Shown piece after piece: positions 9,064 through 18,433 of a stretch of 64,000 nucleotides of DNA; within the stretch, counting starts at the first letter, position 1; the number at the start of each line of letters is the position of its first letter. The position numbers were made by a program, and so were the translations under genes. The notes under the pieces were generated by a model, which was not told where the DNA came from, did not search any database, and saw only the letters and a list, made by a program, of their open reading frames with translations. The stretch is from Lachnoclostridium sp. (GTDB lineage: Bacteria > Bacillota > Clostridia > Lachnospirales > Lachnospiraceae): NCBI GenBank assembly GCA_021770065.1, contig JAETRR010000028.1, positions 1 to 64,000 on the forward strand. The letters run 5' to 3'.

Positions 9064-9831
9064 ATGGACTTTTGTATTTCTTCGGCAACAGACGCCGGAA
9101 CACGGAAAAAAGTGAATCAGGACAGCCTGTTTGTGCATAAGCTGAAAACAGAGACAGGGAATATGGCTTTTGCCGTGCTGTGCGACGGTATGGGAGGCTA
9201 CGCGTTCGGAGAGGCGGCAAGTGCAGAGCTTGTTCATGCATTTAAGGACTGGATGTATGAAAGGCTTCCTCTGTTATCTCGAAATCAGCTGGAGGATCAT
9301 CTTATCCGGCTTGAGTGGAATCAGATTATACAGAAAGAAAATGATAAAATCCGTTCTTTTGCCAGGCAGAAGGGATGTACGGCCGGGACTACCGTAACAG
9401 TCCTGCTTCTGACAGAACGCAGATATTTCCTGCTGAATATCGGCGATACACGCGCTTACAGAATAGGGGAAACGGTTGAACAGCTGACGGCAGACCACAC
9501 AGTGGCAGCCAGGGAACTGAAGCTTGGGAACATAACGAGAGAGCAGGCAGAACAGTCGCCGTTTTCCAATGTGCTGACAAAATGTGTGGGAGTGGAGGAA
9601 AACGTTTATCCGGAACTCTTTTTCGGTACAGTTCAAAAAAATGTGGTTTATATGCTGTGTTCGGACGGGTTCCGGCATTTCGTTACAGAGAAGGAATTCC
9701 AGGAACATCTGTACAGGCGCGGAAAAAAAAGCCTCCTTGAAATGAAAAGCCGGGAGGAATATCTGATTGCGCTCAATAAGCGCCGGGGAGAGACGGATAA
9801 TATCTCCATAATCACAGTCTGCACAAGCTGA
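9064..9831 (+). CDS. PP2C-family Ser/Thr protein phosphatase
   Basis: A 255-residue metal-dependent phosphatase of the Stp/PrpC type. The motifs are in order: DAGTRKKVNQDS, LCDGMGGYAFGE, NIGDTRAYRI, LTADHTVA, CSDGFRHFV and GETDNISIITV. These carry the metal-binding aspartates. It removes phosphate from Ser/Thr in proteins, in the cytoplasm. It follows the FHA gene by 9 nt and ends 2 bp from the stop of the convergent kinase gene, so the two transcripts must overlap. Confidence 0.85.
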   Translation: MDFCISSATDAGTRKKVNQDSLFVHKLKTETGNMAFAVLCDGMGGYAFGEAASAELVHAFKDWMYERLPLLSRNQLEDHLIRLEWNQIIQKENDKIRSFARQKGCTAGTTVTVLLLTERRYFLLNIGDTRAYRIGETVEQLTADHTVAARELKLGNITREQAEQSPFSNVLTKCVGVEENVYPELFFGTVQKNVVYMLCSDGFRHFVTEKEFQEHLYRRGKKSLLEMKSREEYLIALNKRRGETDNISIITVCTS

Positions 9832-9833
9832 AT

Positions 9834-12377
9834 TTAGATATATTTTTCCAACAGCCGGGTCATTTCATCTATATCAATCGGCTTGGAAATATGCGCATTC
9901 ATTCCGCTGTTCAGACAATCCTGTATATCCTCTGCAAAGGCATCCGCAGTCATGGCGATGATGGGAACGGTCACTGCATCGGGCCGTTCAAGGGCGCGTA
10001 TGGCCATGGAAGCTTCCAGGCCGGTCATAACCGGCATCCGGAGATCCATCAGGACGGCATTGTAATATCCCGGCGGGGACTGGGAAAATTTTTCCAGACA
10101 GATTTGTCCGTTTTCGGCCCAATCCAGTTCAAGCCCCAATTCCGATAAAAGTTCATTTGCAATTTCCCAGTTCAGTTCATTGTCTTCAGCCAGAAGAATT
10201 TTTTTGCCGGGAAGAACCGGCCGGTTCTTTTCTGCTGCAGGTAAAGTCTTCATATCTTCGCAGAGAAGGTATGGTTTGAGGCCGTAATATAAAGTTGAGC
10301 GGAACAGGGGTTTGGGAATAAAGCCGGTTACGCCCGCTGCCCGGGCATCGTCTGCAATTTCGTTCCAGTCATAGGCGGAGGTAAGCAGGATAGGAATCTG
10401 CCGTGGAATACGCCTTCGTATTTCACGTGTCAGTGTAATGCCGTCTGTTTCGGGGAGCTTCCAGTCCAGCAATATAAGCTGATATTCTTCCTGCTTCAGG
10501 GAAAGGCTGTGGATCATCTGAAGGGCGCTGTCGGCATCCAGTGTCCAGTCTGCTTCTATGCCGATGGAACTTAAGGCATTGATAGTGGTTTCACAGAGCT
10601 GGGGATCATCGTCCACAACCAGCATCCGGCAGCCGGGAAGAATCATCTCTGAGTCGTTCACCTGCGCCTTTTCCAAATCCAGAATCACATGGAAGCGGGT
10701 ACCTTTGCCCAATTCGCTTTCAACCTGGATGGTTCCGCCCATTGCATCCACAATATATTTTGTAATAGCCATGCCGAGGCCGCTGCCCTCTGTCTTATGG
10801 ACGCGCCTGCTGTCTGCCCGTGTGAAAGAGTCAAATATTTTTTCCTGGAACTCTTTTGTCATTCCGATTCCGTTGTCTTCCGTTATCAGATGTATGCGGA
10901 TATAAGATTCGCCTTTGGGAGAGCTCTCTTCAGACAAAGAGAGACAGATGGAACCTCCTTCCGGCGTGAATTTCACGGAGTTTCCCAGAATGTTAAGTAA
11001 GATCTGTGTCAGACGGACACTGTCGCAGCAGATGTTTTCAACAGAAATATCCCGTATAATCACGTCAAATCTCTGGTCTTTTGCACGGAGCTGCGGCTGA
11101 AGAATATTTACAATGCCGTCAATCACTTCCCGCAGGGAAACCTGTTCTACGGACAGGGTCATTTTTCCGCTTTCAATTTTGGACATGTCGAGGACATCAT
11201 TAATAAGGCCGAGCAGGTGCTTGCTGGACAAATTGATTTTTTTGAGGCAGTTTTCTACTTTCTGACGATTGTCGATATTGGCAATCGCGATGGCAGTCAT
11301 TCCGGTAATGGCATTCATGGGAGTGCGTATGTCATGGCTCATATTGGACAGGAACTCGCTTTTGGCTTTATTGGCATAGACGGCTTCCTGGCTGAGCCGG
11401 TTAAGCTCAACTACCTGTTCCTTCATTTCCTGCAGGTAGGCTCCAAATACCCAGAATAATGCGGCGATGATAATGATGCAGCCGCCTATTTCCATGTAAA
11501 GCCAGCTGTGGTTCAACCGGGAGATTTCCTTATCCAGAGTGCTGTAGGGCATATTGACCATCAGAAACCAGTCTGAATATGCCAGTTTGGTACAGTGAAG
11601 ATGGAGGCGCTCTCCGTGAGTTGTGAGCACGGCAGAGTAATGCTGTGAATTTGAGAGGGCCGAATGGATATCAGTTACAAGCTTTTCGGCATCATTGGGA
11701 AGATCTGTATAGAGCTGATCAAAATAGTTGCCCTGGGTAGAGCTGCTGTTTTCAACAGGATAGGTTCCGTCCGCCCGGATAATGTGGGAGTAAACAGGAG
11801 AATCTACGATATCCAGGGAGAGGGTATTGATGATATAATCTTTGGAAAGTCCGGCTACAAGTGCAACGTATTCCGTGTTCCGTCTGTGAAGGGCAGTGCT
11901 TGGGAGGCCGAAAAGAACCTGCGTGTTTCCGGAAGAATCCATAACCGCATCAATCCGCTTTTCGCCGTTGTCAAGCGCAGTTAAAAAGCTGCCGGAGCTC
12001 TCCGGGACAGTAAGGTTTCCGTAGACAGACTCCATACGTCCGTCAGCAGTATAAAAGGCCAGAGATTCAAAGCCGTAATTTTTGGCATTCTCTGTCAGGA
12101 GTTCCTTTAGCTTCTCATTATTATAATGTCTCATATCAGAAGAAACAATGAGGTTTTCCAGCTGGGAAAACCGCAGCTCTATGGTTGAAGAAAAATGCAG
12201 CGCGCTTTCCTCGCTCATGTTGTGCATATAGATATCGCTGATAACCCCGATTGTATCGGCTCCTTTTTTATTCATAAAATAAGCTGAAAAGATAAAAATA
12301 CCGACACAGAGTATCAGTACCAGAAAAAGCTTTGCAAAGAAAAGACAGTGCCTCTTATTAAATGTGTTCATCTGCAT
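9834..12377 (-). CDS. hybrid sensor histidine kinase with two receiver domains
   Basis: An 847-residue membrane kinase. TM1 is at about 12-34, followed by an extracytoplasmic Cache-like sensor (about 40-290), TM2 at about 298-318, then HisKA with the phospho-acceptor His348 in SNMSHDIRTPMNAI. HATPase motifs are ILLNILGNSVKF (N), DNGIGM (G1) and GSGLGMAIT (G2). REC1 has VVDDDPQL and LLDWKLPETDG; REC2 has LAEDNELNW and LMDLRMPVMTG. No HPt domain and no output domain are present, so the partner must be encoded elsewhere. The start ATG has TAGGAGA 6 nt upstream. The ligand is unknown. Confidence 0.9.
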   Translation of the reverse strand: MQMNTFNKRHCLFFAKLFLVLILCVGIFIFSAYFMNKKGADTIGVISDIYMHNMSEESALHFSSTIELRFSQLENLIVSSDMRHYNNEKLKELLTENAKNYGFESLAFYTADGRMESVYGNLTVPESSGSFLTALDNGEKRIDAVMDSSGNTQVLFGLPSTALHRRNTEYVALVAGLSKDYIINTLSLDIVDSPVYSHIIRADGTYPVENSSSTQGNYFDQLYTDLPNDAEKLVTDIHSALSNSQHYSAVLTTHGERLHLHCTKLAYSDWFLMVNMPYSTLDKEISRLNHSWLYMEIGGCIIIIAALFWVFGAYLQEMKEQVVELNRLSQEAVYANKAKSEFLSNMSHDIRTPMNAITGMTAIAIANIDNRQKVENCLKKINLSSKHLLGLINDVLDMSKIESGKMTLSVEQVSLREVIDGIVNILQPQLRAKDQRFDVIIRDISVENICCDSVRLTQILLNILGNSVKFTPEGGSICLSLSEESSPKGESYIRIHLITEDNGIGMTKEFQEKIFDSFTRADSRRVHKTEGSGLGMAITKYIVDAMGGTIQVESELGKGTRFHVILDLEKAQVNDSEMILPGCRMLVVDDDPQLCETTINALSSIGIEADWTLDADSALQMIHSLSLKQEEYQLILLDWKLPETDGITLTREIRRRIPRQIPILLTSAYDWNEIADDARAAGVTGFIPKPLFRSTLYYGLKPYLLCEDMKTLPAAEKNRPVLPGKKILLAEDNELNWEIANELLSELGLELDWAENGQICLEKFSQSPPGYYNAVLMDLRMPVMTGLEASMAIRALERPDAVTVPIIAMTADAFAEDIQDCLNSGMNAHISKPIDIDEMTRLLEKYI

Positions 12378-12423
12378 TTTATTCTCCTAATGCCCCAGGC
12401 AGATGCATCTGCTGTTTTTTCTT

Positions 12424-12452
12424 ATTATACTAAGAAAAATTGATTTTGTAAA
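12424..12452 (-). promoter_or_regulatory. sigma-A promoter for the hybrid kinase
   Basis: On the minus strand TTTACA (12447-12452) and TATAAT (12424-12429) are separated by 17 bp, about 47 bp upstream of the kinase start. This is close to consensus. The rest of the 12378-12615 gap is A+T-rich and would hold the comM promoter, which I cannot place with confidence. Confidence 0.75.
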
Positions 12453-12615
12453 AGGTTAATTGTGTAATGAAAAAATACTTGCGATATCTGGAAATATATG
12501 GTAATCTGAGCATATCTGATAAATTCTTATCTCAATTCGGGATCCATGATTTCCCAACAGGCAGTCAAAGACTTTGCAGAATCAAATCAAACAAAAAGGA
12601 GGAATGTATTTTTTT

Positions 12616-14157
12616 ATGTTCAGCAGCGTATATTCGGCGGCCTTAAACGGGCTGGATGCTTATCTGGTCCGGGTAGAGGCTGATATCAGTGACGGCATGC
12701 CGCAGCTTCTGATGGTGGGCTATCTGTCGTCGGAGGTCCGTGAGGCCGGGGATCGGGTGCGGACCGCCCTGCGCAACACAGGCATTGTTCTGCCTCCCAG
12801 GCGGATTACTGTGAATCTCGCCCCGGCCGGGATCCGAAAGGCCGGCTCCCGCTTTGATCTTCCCGTAGCGGCGGCAATTCTGGCATCTTTAGAAAAAATT
12901 CCGGGAGACAGCCTTAAAAATGTCATGCTCACAGGCGAGCTGAGCCTGAGCGGCCGGGTGCTTCCGGTTCCGGGTATTCTTGCACTGGCGGAGGCGGCCA
13001 GGGACAACGGCATCCACAGGTGCATTGTGCCGGAGCAGAATGCGGCGGAGGGGGCAGTGCTGGATGGAATGGAAGTGATCGGCGCTTCCAGTGTGGCACA
13101 GCTTATAGAGCTGCTGCGCCATCCAAAGGAAGCGGCCTGTGTGAGGGTAGACACGGATCGGCTTTTGAGGGAACAGTCCTGCAGCCGGGAGGCTGACTTT
13201 TCGGAGATAAACGGACAGGCCATGGCAAAGCGGGCGGCGGAGGTGGCGGCGGCCGGTATGCACAATCTTCTGATGATCGGTCCTCCCGGTGCCGGAAAAA
13301 CTATGATTGCAAGGCGGATTGCCGGTATTCTGCCGCCCGTCACGCTGGAGGAAGCTCTGGAAATGACGAAAATCTACAGCGTAGCCGGCCTGCTGCCGGA
13401 GAACACATCCCTGCTCCTTGGACGGCCTTTTCGGGCGCCTCACCACACGGTAACTGCGGAGGCCCTGGCGGGAGGAGGAAGGATTCCCTCTCCGGGGGAG
13501 ATCTCTTTAAGCTCCGGCGGCATTCTTTTTCTGGATGAGTTTCCGGAATTTAAGAGAAACGCACTCGAGATCCTGCGGCAGCCTCTGGAGGAGCGGCGTG
13601 TATGCATTTCCCGGACAGCAGGCACCTATATATTTCCGGCAAAATGTATGCTGGTGGCGGCCATGAATCCCTGCGCCTGCGGCCATTTTCCGGATCGCAG
13701 CCGCTGTACCTGTACAGAGGGGGAAGTGAGCCGTTATCTGGGGAAAATCAGCCGCCCTCTTCTGGATCGGATTGATATCTGTACGGAGGTGCCGGGAATT
13801 TCCTACGAGGAGCTGACAGGGAAGCAGGAAAATGAAAGCTCTGCCAGCATAAGGAAGCGTGTGGAAGCGGCGCACCGGATGCAGCAGGAGCGCTATGAAG
13901 GGCTGCCCGTCCGTTTTAATGCTTATCTGAACGGAAGCCAGACGGAACTTTACTGCCCTCTGGGTAAAAAGGAGAAAAACCTTTTAAAAAATGTATTTGG
14001 TAAACTAAACTTAAGTGCACGGGCATATTATAAGATTATCAAGACGGCACGTACCATTGCCGACCTGGAACAGGAAAAGCGGATTCTGGAGCAGCACCTT
14101 TTAGAAGCCGTCCGATATCGCCTGCCGGACGGTACTTACTGGGGGAAGGGAGTGTGA
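12616..14157 (+). CDS. comM: YifB/ComM family Mg-chelatase-like AAA+ ATPase
   Basis: A 513-residue protein starting at MFSSVYSAALNG, the usual N-terminus of the family. The AAAGGAGG at 12595-12602 lies 13 nt before this ATG and only 1 nt before an earlier ATG at 12604. An N-terminal Lon-protease-like fold (ChlI) is followed by an AAA+ module with Walker A GPPGAGKTMIARR, Walker B GGILFLDEFPEF and a C-terminal Mg-chelatase domain. A Cys-rich CACGHF/CTC segment, as in the family, may bind metal. ComM is a hexameric helicase promoting branch migration during natural transformation. It overlaps dprA by 4 bp, which fits a role in DNA uptake and recombination. Confidence 0.9.
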   Translation: MFSSVYSAALNGLDAYLVRVEADISDGMPQLLMVGYLSSEVREAGDRVRTALRNTGIVLPPRRITVNLAPAGIRKAGSRFDLPVAAAILASLEKIPGDSLKNVMLTGELSLSGRVLPVPGILALAEAARDNGIHRCIVPEQNAAEGAVLDGMEVIGASSVAQLIELLRHPKEAACVRVDTDRLLREQSCSREADFSEINGQAMAKRAAEVAAAGMHNLLMIGPPGAGKTMIARRIAGILPPVTLEEALEMTKIYSVAGLLPENTSLLLGRPFRAPHHTVTAEALAGGGRIPSPGEISLSSGGILFLDEFPEFKRNALEILRQPLEERRVCISRTAGTYIFPAKCMLVAAMNPCACGHFPDRSRCTCTEGEVSRYLGKISRPLLDRIDICTEVPGISYEELTGKQENESSASIRKRVEAAHRMQQERYEGLPVRFNAYLNGSQTELYCPLGKKEKNLLKNVFGKLNLSARAYYKIIKTARTIADLEQEKRILEQHLLEAVRYRLPDGTYWGKGV

Positions 14158-15248
14158 AGGACACGGTGGAAGCCTACTGGCACTGGCTGTGCAGCAGTAT
14201 TGCGGGAGATCCGGGCCTGCTCTGGCGTCTGGTGGAACAGTACAAAACGCCGAAAGGCGTATTTTATGCAAAAGAGGAAGAGCTTGCAATGAGGTTCCCG
14301 GGAAATCCGAAAAGGATTGCAGGGCTCTGTGCAAAACGCAGAGACTGGGATTTTGAAAAAGAGAGTGAAAACCTGAGGCGAAAAGGAATCACTTTTGTAA
14401 GCTGTGAGCATCCGGCCTATCCGAAGCGCTTGGGCGTTATCCCCCATAAGCCGGGAGGGCTGTTTGTAAGGGGCGGACTGCCAGAGGACGAAATCCCTTC
14501 CGTGGCAATTGTCGGCGCCAGGGCATGCAGTGTTTACGGGAGAGAAGCGGCACTCTGGTTTGGAAGGGAGCTGGCCGGGGCGGGCGTTCAGATCATCAGC
14601 GGAATGGCTGCCGGCATTGACGGATTCGGACATCAGGGGGCGCTTGAGGCAGGGGGAAAGACCTTCGGGGTTTTAGGAGGCGGTGTGGATATCTGTTACC
14701 CGGAATTTCACAGAGGGCTGTATATGAGGCTGGAGAGGGAAGGCGGGCTCTTGTCGGAATATCCTCCGGGGACACGGCCCATGCGTTACCTTTTCCCCCT
14801 TCGGAACCGGCTTATCAGCGGTCTTTCCGACAGAGTAATTATAATAGAAGCAAAAGCAAAAAGCGGTTCCCTTATTACGGCAGATCTGGCTCTGGAACAG
14901 GGAAAGGATGTGTATGCGGTACCGGGGCGCATTGAAGATCCTCTAAGCGCCGGGTGCAACAATCTGATCCGTCAGGGAGCCGCAATTGCCCTTTCCCCCG
15001 AACAAATTCTCGAAGAACTGGGAATAAACCCCCAATCCGGGAGCGAAAATGGAAAGAGAGGAAAAATTGCTCTTGAAAAGGCAGAAAATATAGTGTATAG
15101 TTGTCTAGGTTTACAAGCCAGAAATCCCGAAGAGCTGTCAAAAGCGGCAGGGCTTCCGCTTGCAGAGGTTCTGCGCAGCCTTACCGGCCTGGAGCTCAAA
15201 GGATATGCAAAAGAAATTTATAAAAACAATTATATCCGGGCATTGTAA
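14154..15248 (+). CDS. dprA: DNA-processing protein DprA/Smf
   Basis: A 364-residue protein. GTG 14154 overlaps the comM stop (GTGA, 4 bp), so translation is coupled. The Rossmann-like DprA core has VAIVGARACSVYGRE, SGMAAGIDGFGHQGAL, GVLGGGVDICYP, RNRLISGLSD and AKSGSLITADLALEQGKDVYAVPG. A C-terminal winged-helix-like domain starts at about 295. DprA binds single-stranded DNA and loads RecA in transformation. In many Firmicutes it lies directly before topA, as here. Confidence 0.95.
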   Translation: MKDTVEAYWHWLCSSIAGDPGLLWRLVEQYKTPKGVFYAKEEELAMRFPGNPKRIAGLCAKRRDWDFEKESENLRRKGITFVSCEHPAYPKRLGVIPHKPGGLFVRGGLPEDEIPSVAIVGARACSVYGREAALWFGRELAGAGVQIISGMAAGIDGFGHQGALEAGGKTFGVLGGGVDICYPEFHRGLYMRLEREGGLLSEYPPGTRPMRYLFPLRNRLISGLSDRVIIIEAKAKSGSLITADLALEQGKDVYAVPGRIEDPLSAGCNNLIRQGAAIALSPEQILEELGINPQSGSENGKRGKIALEKAENIVYSCLGLQARNPEELSKAAGLPLAEVLRSLTGLELKGYAKEIYKNNYIRAL

Positions 15249-15298
15249 GGATATTATATACCGGAATATTTACAGGATATAGAAGAGAGGACGTATCA

Positions 15299-17377
15299 AT
15301 GGCTAAGAATCTGGTTATTGTCGAGTCACCGGCCAAGGTAAAGACAATCAAAAAATTTTTGGGAAGTAATTACGAGGTGCTGGCATCCCAGGGACATGTC
15401 CGGGATCTGCCGAAAAGCCAGCTCGGAATCGATGTGGAGCATGATTATGAGCCCAAATATATTACCATTCGGGGAAAAGGCGATATTCTGGCAAAGCTCC
15501 GCAAGGAGGCCAAAAAGGCGGATCGTGTTTATCTGGCAACCGACCCGGACCGGGAGGGTGAGGCCATTTCCTGGCATCTGTCCAAAGCGCTGAATCTGGA
15601 TGAAAAGAAAATGTACCGCATTACGTTCAATGAGATTACGAAGACGGCGGTAAAGGAGTCCTTAAAGAATGCCAGGGAGATTGATATGGATCTGGTGGAT
15701 GCCCAGCAGGCCCGGCGTATGCTTGACCGGATGGTGGGCTACCGCATCAGCCCCATTCTCTGGGCCAAGGTAAAACGGGGCTTAAGTGCAGGCCGCGTGC
15801 AGTCCGCAGCACTGCGTCTCATAGCGGACCGCGAGGAAGAAATCAACGCTTTTATACCTGAAGAATACTGGACTCTGGAAGCAGAGCTTCTGGCAGCAGG
15901 AAGTAAAAAGCCTTTAAAGGCCAGATTTTCCGGAACCGGATCCCGGAAGATGACTATTGCATCGAAAGAGGAGATGGATCAGGTTCTTTCGGGACTTGAA
16001 AATGTGTCTTTTCAGGTAGCAGAGGTAAAGACGGGAGAGCGGATCAAGAAGGCGCCGCTGCCCTTTACTACCAGCACCCTGCAGCAGGAAGCTTCCAAGA
16101 CGCTTAATTTTTCTACCCAGAAAACCATGAGCCTGGCTCAGCAGCTCTATGAGGGAATTGATATTAAGGGGAATGGAACCGTCGGTGTGATTACCTATCT
16201 GCGTACCGATTCTACCCGGATTTCCGAGGAAGCTCAGAAAAATGCGCGGGCTTACATTGAGGAGCAGTACGGAAAGAATTATGTTTCTGCCGGAAGCGCT
16301 GCCAAGAAAAGCGGCAAGAAAATCCAGGATGCCCATGAGGCAATACGGCCCACAGATATTTCCCGTACACCGGCGGCTTTAAAGGAATCCCTCACACGGG
16401 ATCAGTTCCGCCTCTATCAGCTTATCTGGAAGCGATTTACAGCAAGCCAGATGGCCGATGCGGTGTATGAGACCTCCTCCGCAAAAATCGACGCGGGAGA
16501 TTACCGCTTTACCCTTTCTGCTTCCCGTCTGTCTTTTGACGGTTTTATGTCCGTCTATGTACAGGAGGAGGAAAAAGAGGAGAACGGCCCCCTTTTAAAG
16601 GGTCTTTCCCGGGATATGACATTGGAGCTTAAAGGACTGGACAGTCAGCAGCATTTCACGCAGCCCCCGGCACATTATACGGAGGCGTCTCTCGTAAAGA
16701 CCTTGGAGGAGCTGGGGATCGGACGTCCCAGTACTTATGCGCCCACCATTACCACGATTATCGCCCGGCGTTATGTTTCCAAAGAAAACCGGAACCTGTA
16801 TCTGACGGAGCTTGGAGAAGTGGTAAATCATATGATGAAGACGGCCTTTCCGACCATTGTGGAGTCGGATTTTACCGCCAATATGGAGGGGCTTTTAGAC
16901 TGTGTGGAGGAGGGAACCGTCAGCTGGAAAACGGTTGTGGAGAACTTTTACCCGGATCTGGATGCAGCGGTTAAGGCGGCGGAGAAGGAGCTTGAGGAGG
17001 TCAAAATTGAGGACGAGGTAACGGATGTGGTCTGCGATCTCTGCGGCCGCAACATGGTTGTCAAATACGGTCCCCACGGACGTTTTCTGGCCTGTCCGGG
17101 ATTTCCCGACTGCCGGAATACGAAGCCTTATCTGGAAAAAATCGGGGTTCCCTGTCCCAGGTGCGGCGCTGAGGTGGTTCTGCGCAAGACAAAGAAAGGC
17201 CGGAAATACTACGGCTGTGAGAATCATCCGGAATGTGACTTTATGTCCTGGCAGAAGCCTTCCGGAAAAAAATGTCCCAGATGCGGAAGTTTTATGGTGG
17301 AGAAAGGGAATAATCTGGTCTGCGCGGGTGAGGGCTGCGGATACAGGGAGACAAGGAAAATGGATAACGAAGCATAA
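15299..17377 (+). CDS. topA: DNA topoisomerase I
   Basis: A 692-residue type IA topoisomerase relaxing negative supercoils. Toprim residues appear in VIVESPAK and ATDPDREGEAISWH. The catalytic Tyr is residue 300 in ITYLRTDSTRIS. Three C-terminal zinc-finger-like units are visible: CDLCG...CPGFPDC, CPRCG...CENHPEC and CPRCG...CAGEGCG, the last with a shortened knuckle. Length and architecture are normal. It lies 50 bp after dprA, probably in the same transcription unit, and is followed by a hairpin. The trmFO and codV genes common between topA and codY in Bacillus are absent. Confidence 0.97.
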   Translation: MAKNLVIVESPAKVKTIKKFLGSNYEVLASQGHVRDLPKSQLGIDVEHDYEPKYITIRGKGDILAKLRKEAKKADRVYLATDPDREGEAISWHLSKALNLDEKKMYRITFNEITKTAVKESLKNAREIDMDLVDAQQARRMLDRMVGYRISPILWAKVKRGLSAGRVQSAALRLIADREEEINAFIPEEYWTLEAELLAAGSKKPLKARFSGTGSRKMTIASKEEMDQVLSGLENVSFQVAEVKTGERIKKAPLPFTTSTLQQEASKTLNFSTQKTMSLAQQLYEGIDIKGNGTVGVITYLRTDSTRISEEAQKNARAYIEEQYGKNYVSAGSAAKKSGKKIQDAHEAIRPTDISRTPAALKESLTRDQFRLYQLIWKRFTASQMADAVYETSSAKIDAGDYRFTLSASRLSFDGFMSVYVQEEEKEENGPLLKGLSRDMTLELKGLDSQQHFTQPPAHYTEASLVKTLEELGIGRPSTYAPTITTIIARRYVSKENRNLYLTELGEVVNHMMKTAFPTIVESDFTANMEGLLDCVEEGTVSWKTVVENFYPDLDAAVKAAEKELEEVKIEDEVTDVVCDLCGRNMVVKYGPHGRFLACPGFPDCRNTKPYLEKIGVPCPRCGAEVVLRKTKKGRKYYGCENHPECDFMSWQKPSGKKCPRCGSFMVEKGNNLVCAGEGCGYRETRKMDNEA

Positions 17378-17387
17378 AGGATCGAAT

Positions 17388-17416
17388 CAGGGCTGCCTTA
17401 TTTTTCGGCGGCCCTG
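17388..17416 (+). terminator. hairpin after topA
   Basis: CAGGGCTGCC (17388-17397) pairs with GGCGGCCCTG (17407-17416), with one T-G wobble, around a 9-nt T-rich loop. The following sequence is A/T-rich but has no long T-run, so termination may be partial. Confidence 0.55.
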
Positions 17417-17445
17417 TAGAATTTTGAAGTATTTTTAAAAAGAGA

Positions 17446-17474
17446 TTGAAAAGTTTGACAACTTATGCTAGTAT
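17446..17474 (+). promoter_or_regulatory. codY promoter
   Basis: TTGAAA (17446-17451), a 17-bp spacer and TAGTAT (17469-17474), with a TG extended -10. This gives a leader of about 100 nt before codY, which holds the triple-hairpin element. Confidence 0.65.
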
Positions 17475-17498
17475 CACAAATAACAAGAACTGTGCATT

Positions 17499-17556
17499 GC
17501 CGGACGAAGTCCGCCTGTCCCGAAGGGATATGTATTTATGGGGTACCGGAAGGGTA
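17499..17556 (+). ncRNA. triple-hairpin leader element, copy A (codY 5' leader)
   Basis: Three short consecutive hairpins: CGGAC-GAA-GTCCG, TCCC-GAA-GGGA and TACC-GGAAG-GGTA. The block aligns nearly base for base with 32956-33013. It lies between the codY promoter and its ribosome binding site, ending about 10 nt before AAAGGAGG. It matches no cis-acting RNA class that I know. It could be a repeated DNA element or a structured regulatory leader. Confidence 0.6.
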
Positions 17557-17583
17557 TAATTTTTTACAAAAGGAGGGGTGCAA

Positions 17584-18357
17584 GTGAGCGTACAGTTATT
17601 AGATAAAACCAGAAAGATCAACAAATTGCTTCATAATAATAATTCCAGCAAGGTTGTATTTAACGACATCTGCCAGGTTCTCACGAATATTTTGAATTCC
17701 AATATTCTGGTTCTCAGCAGAAAAGGAAAGGTCCTGGGAGTAAGCCAGTGCGAGGGCGTGGAAGAGATCCATGAGCTGATTTCCGGTCAAGTCGGGGATC
17801 ACATTGACGAGGCGCTGAATGAACGGCTTCTGGGAATTTTGTCTACAAAGGAAAATGTGAATCTTCAGACACTGGGTTTCGTATCTGACCATGTACAGGA
17901 TTATCAGGCTATTATCACCCCTATTGATATTGCCGGGGAGCGGCTGGGTACTCTTTTTTTGTATAAGTACCGGGAGCAGTATGATATTGATGATATTATT
18001 TTAAGCGAGTACGGCACTACTGTGGTCGGCCTGGAGATGATGCGTTCTGTGAATGAGGAGAACGAGGAAGAGAAGCGGAAGGTTCAGATTGTGAAGTCGG
18101 CTATCAGTACACTGTCCTTCTCAGAGCTGGAGGCGATTACTCATATTTTTGAGGAGCTTAAGGGGAATGAGGGGATTCTGGTGGCCAGCAGGATTGCGGA
18201 CAGCGTGGGGATTACGCGATCTGTGATTGTGAATGCTTTGCGGAAGTTTGAGAGCGCCGGGGTTATAGAATCGAGGTCTTCGGGGATGAAGGGGACTTAT
18301 ATTAAAGTGGTGAATGATGTGGTGTTTGATGAGCTGGCGAAGCTGAAAAAGGTGTAG
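17584..18357 (+). CDS. codY: GTP-sensing pleiotropic transcriptional repressor CodY
   Basis: A 257-residue protein. I chose GTG 17584 because it gives the family N-terminus MSVQLLDKTRKINKLL and lies 7 nt after AAAGGAGGGG. The GAF-type effector domain spans about 1-155 and binds branched-chain amino acids; a GTP site is known for the family. A winged HTH lies near the C-terminus with SRIADSVGITRSVIVNAL. CodY represses nutrient-scavenging genes under rich conditions. It is alone in its transcription unit here, with a structured leader upstream and a large palindrome downstream. Confidence 0.95.
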   Translation: MSVQLLDKTRKINKLLHNNNSSKVVFNDICQVLTNILNSNILVLSRKGKVLGVSQCEGVEEIHELISGQVGDHIDEALNERLLGILSTKENVNLQTLGFVSDHVQDYQAIITPIDIAGERLGTLFLYKYREQYDIDDIILSEYGTTVVGLEMMRSVNEENEEEKRKVQIVKSAISTLSFSELEAITHIFEELKGNEGILVASRIADSVGITRSVIVNALRKFESAGVIESRSSGMKGTYIKVVNDVVFDELAKLKKV

Positions 18358-18433
18358 GGTGATTGCGAAGGCTGAATGGAAAGAGGATTTCTGTTCAGCC
18401 TGTTTTTTGGACGGATGGTTTTTGGGGACGGAC

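Noticed and set aside
17419-17433. Possible CodY box upstream of codY
   Set aside because: It agrees with the 15-bp consensus at only about 10 positions, which is too weak to claim autoregulation.
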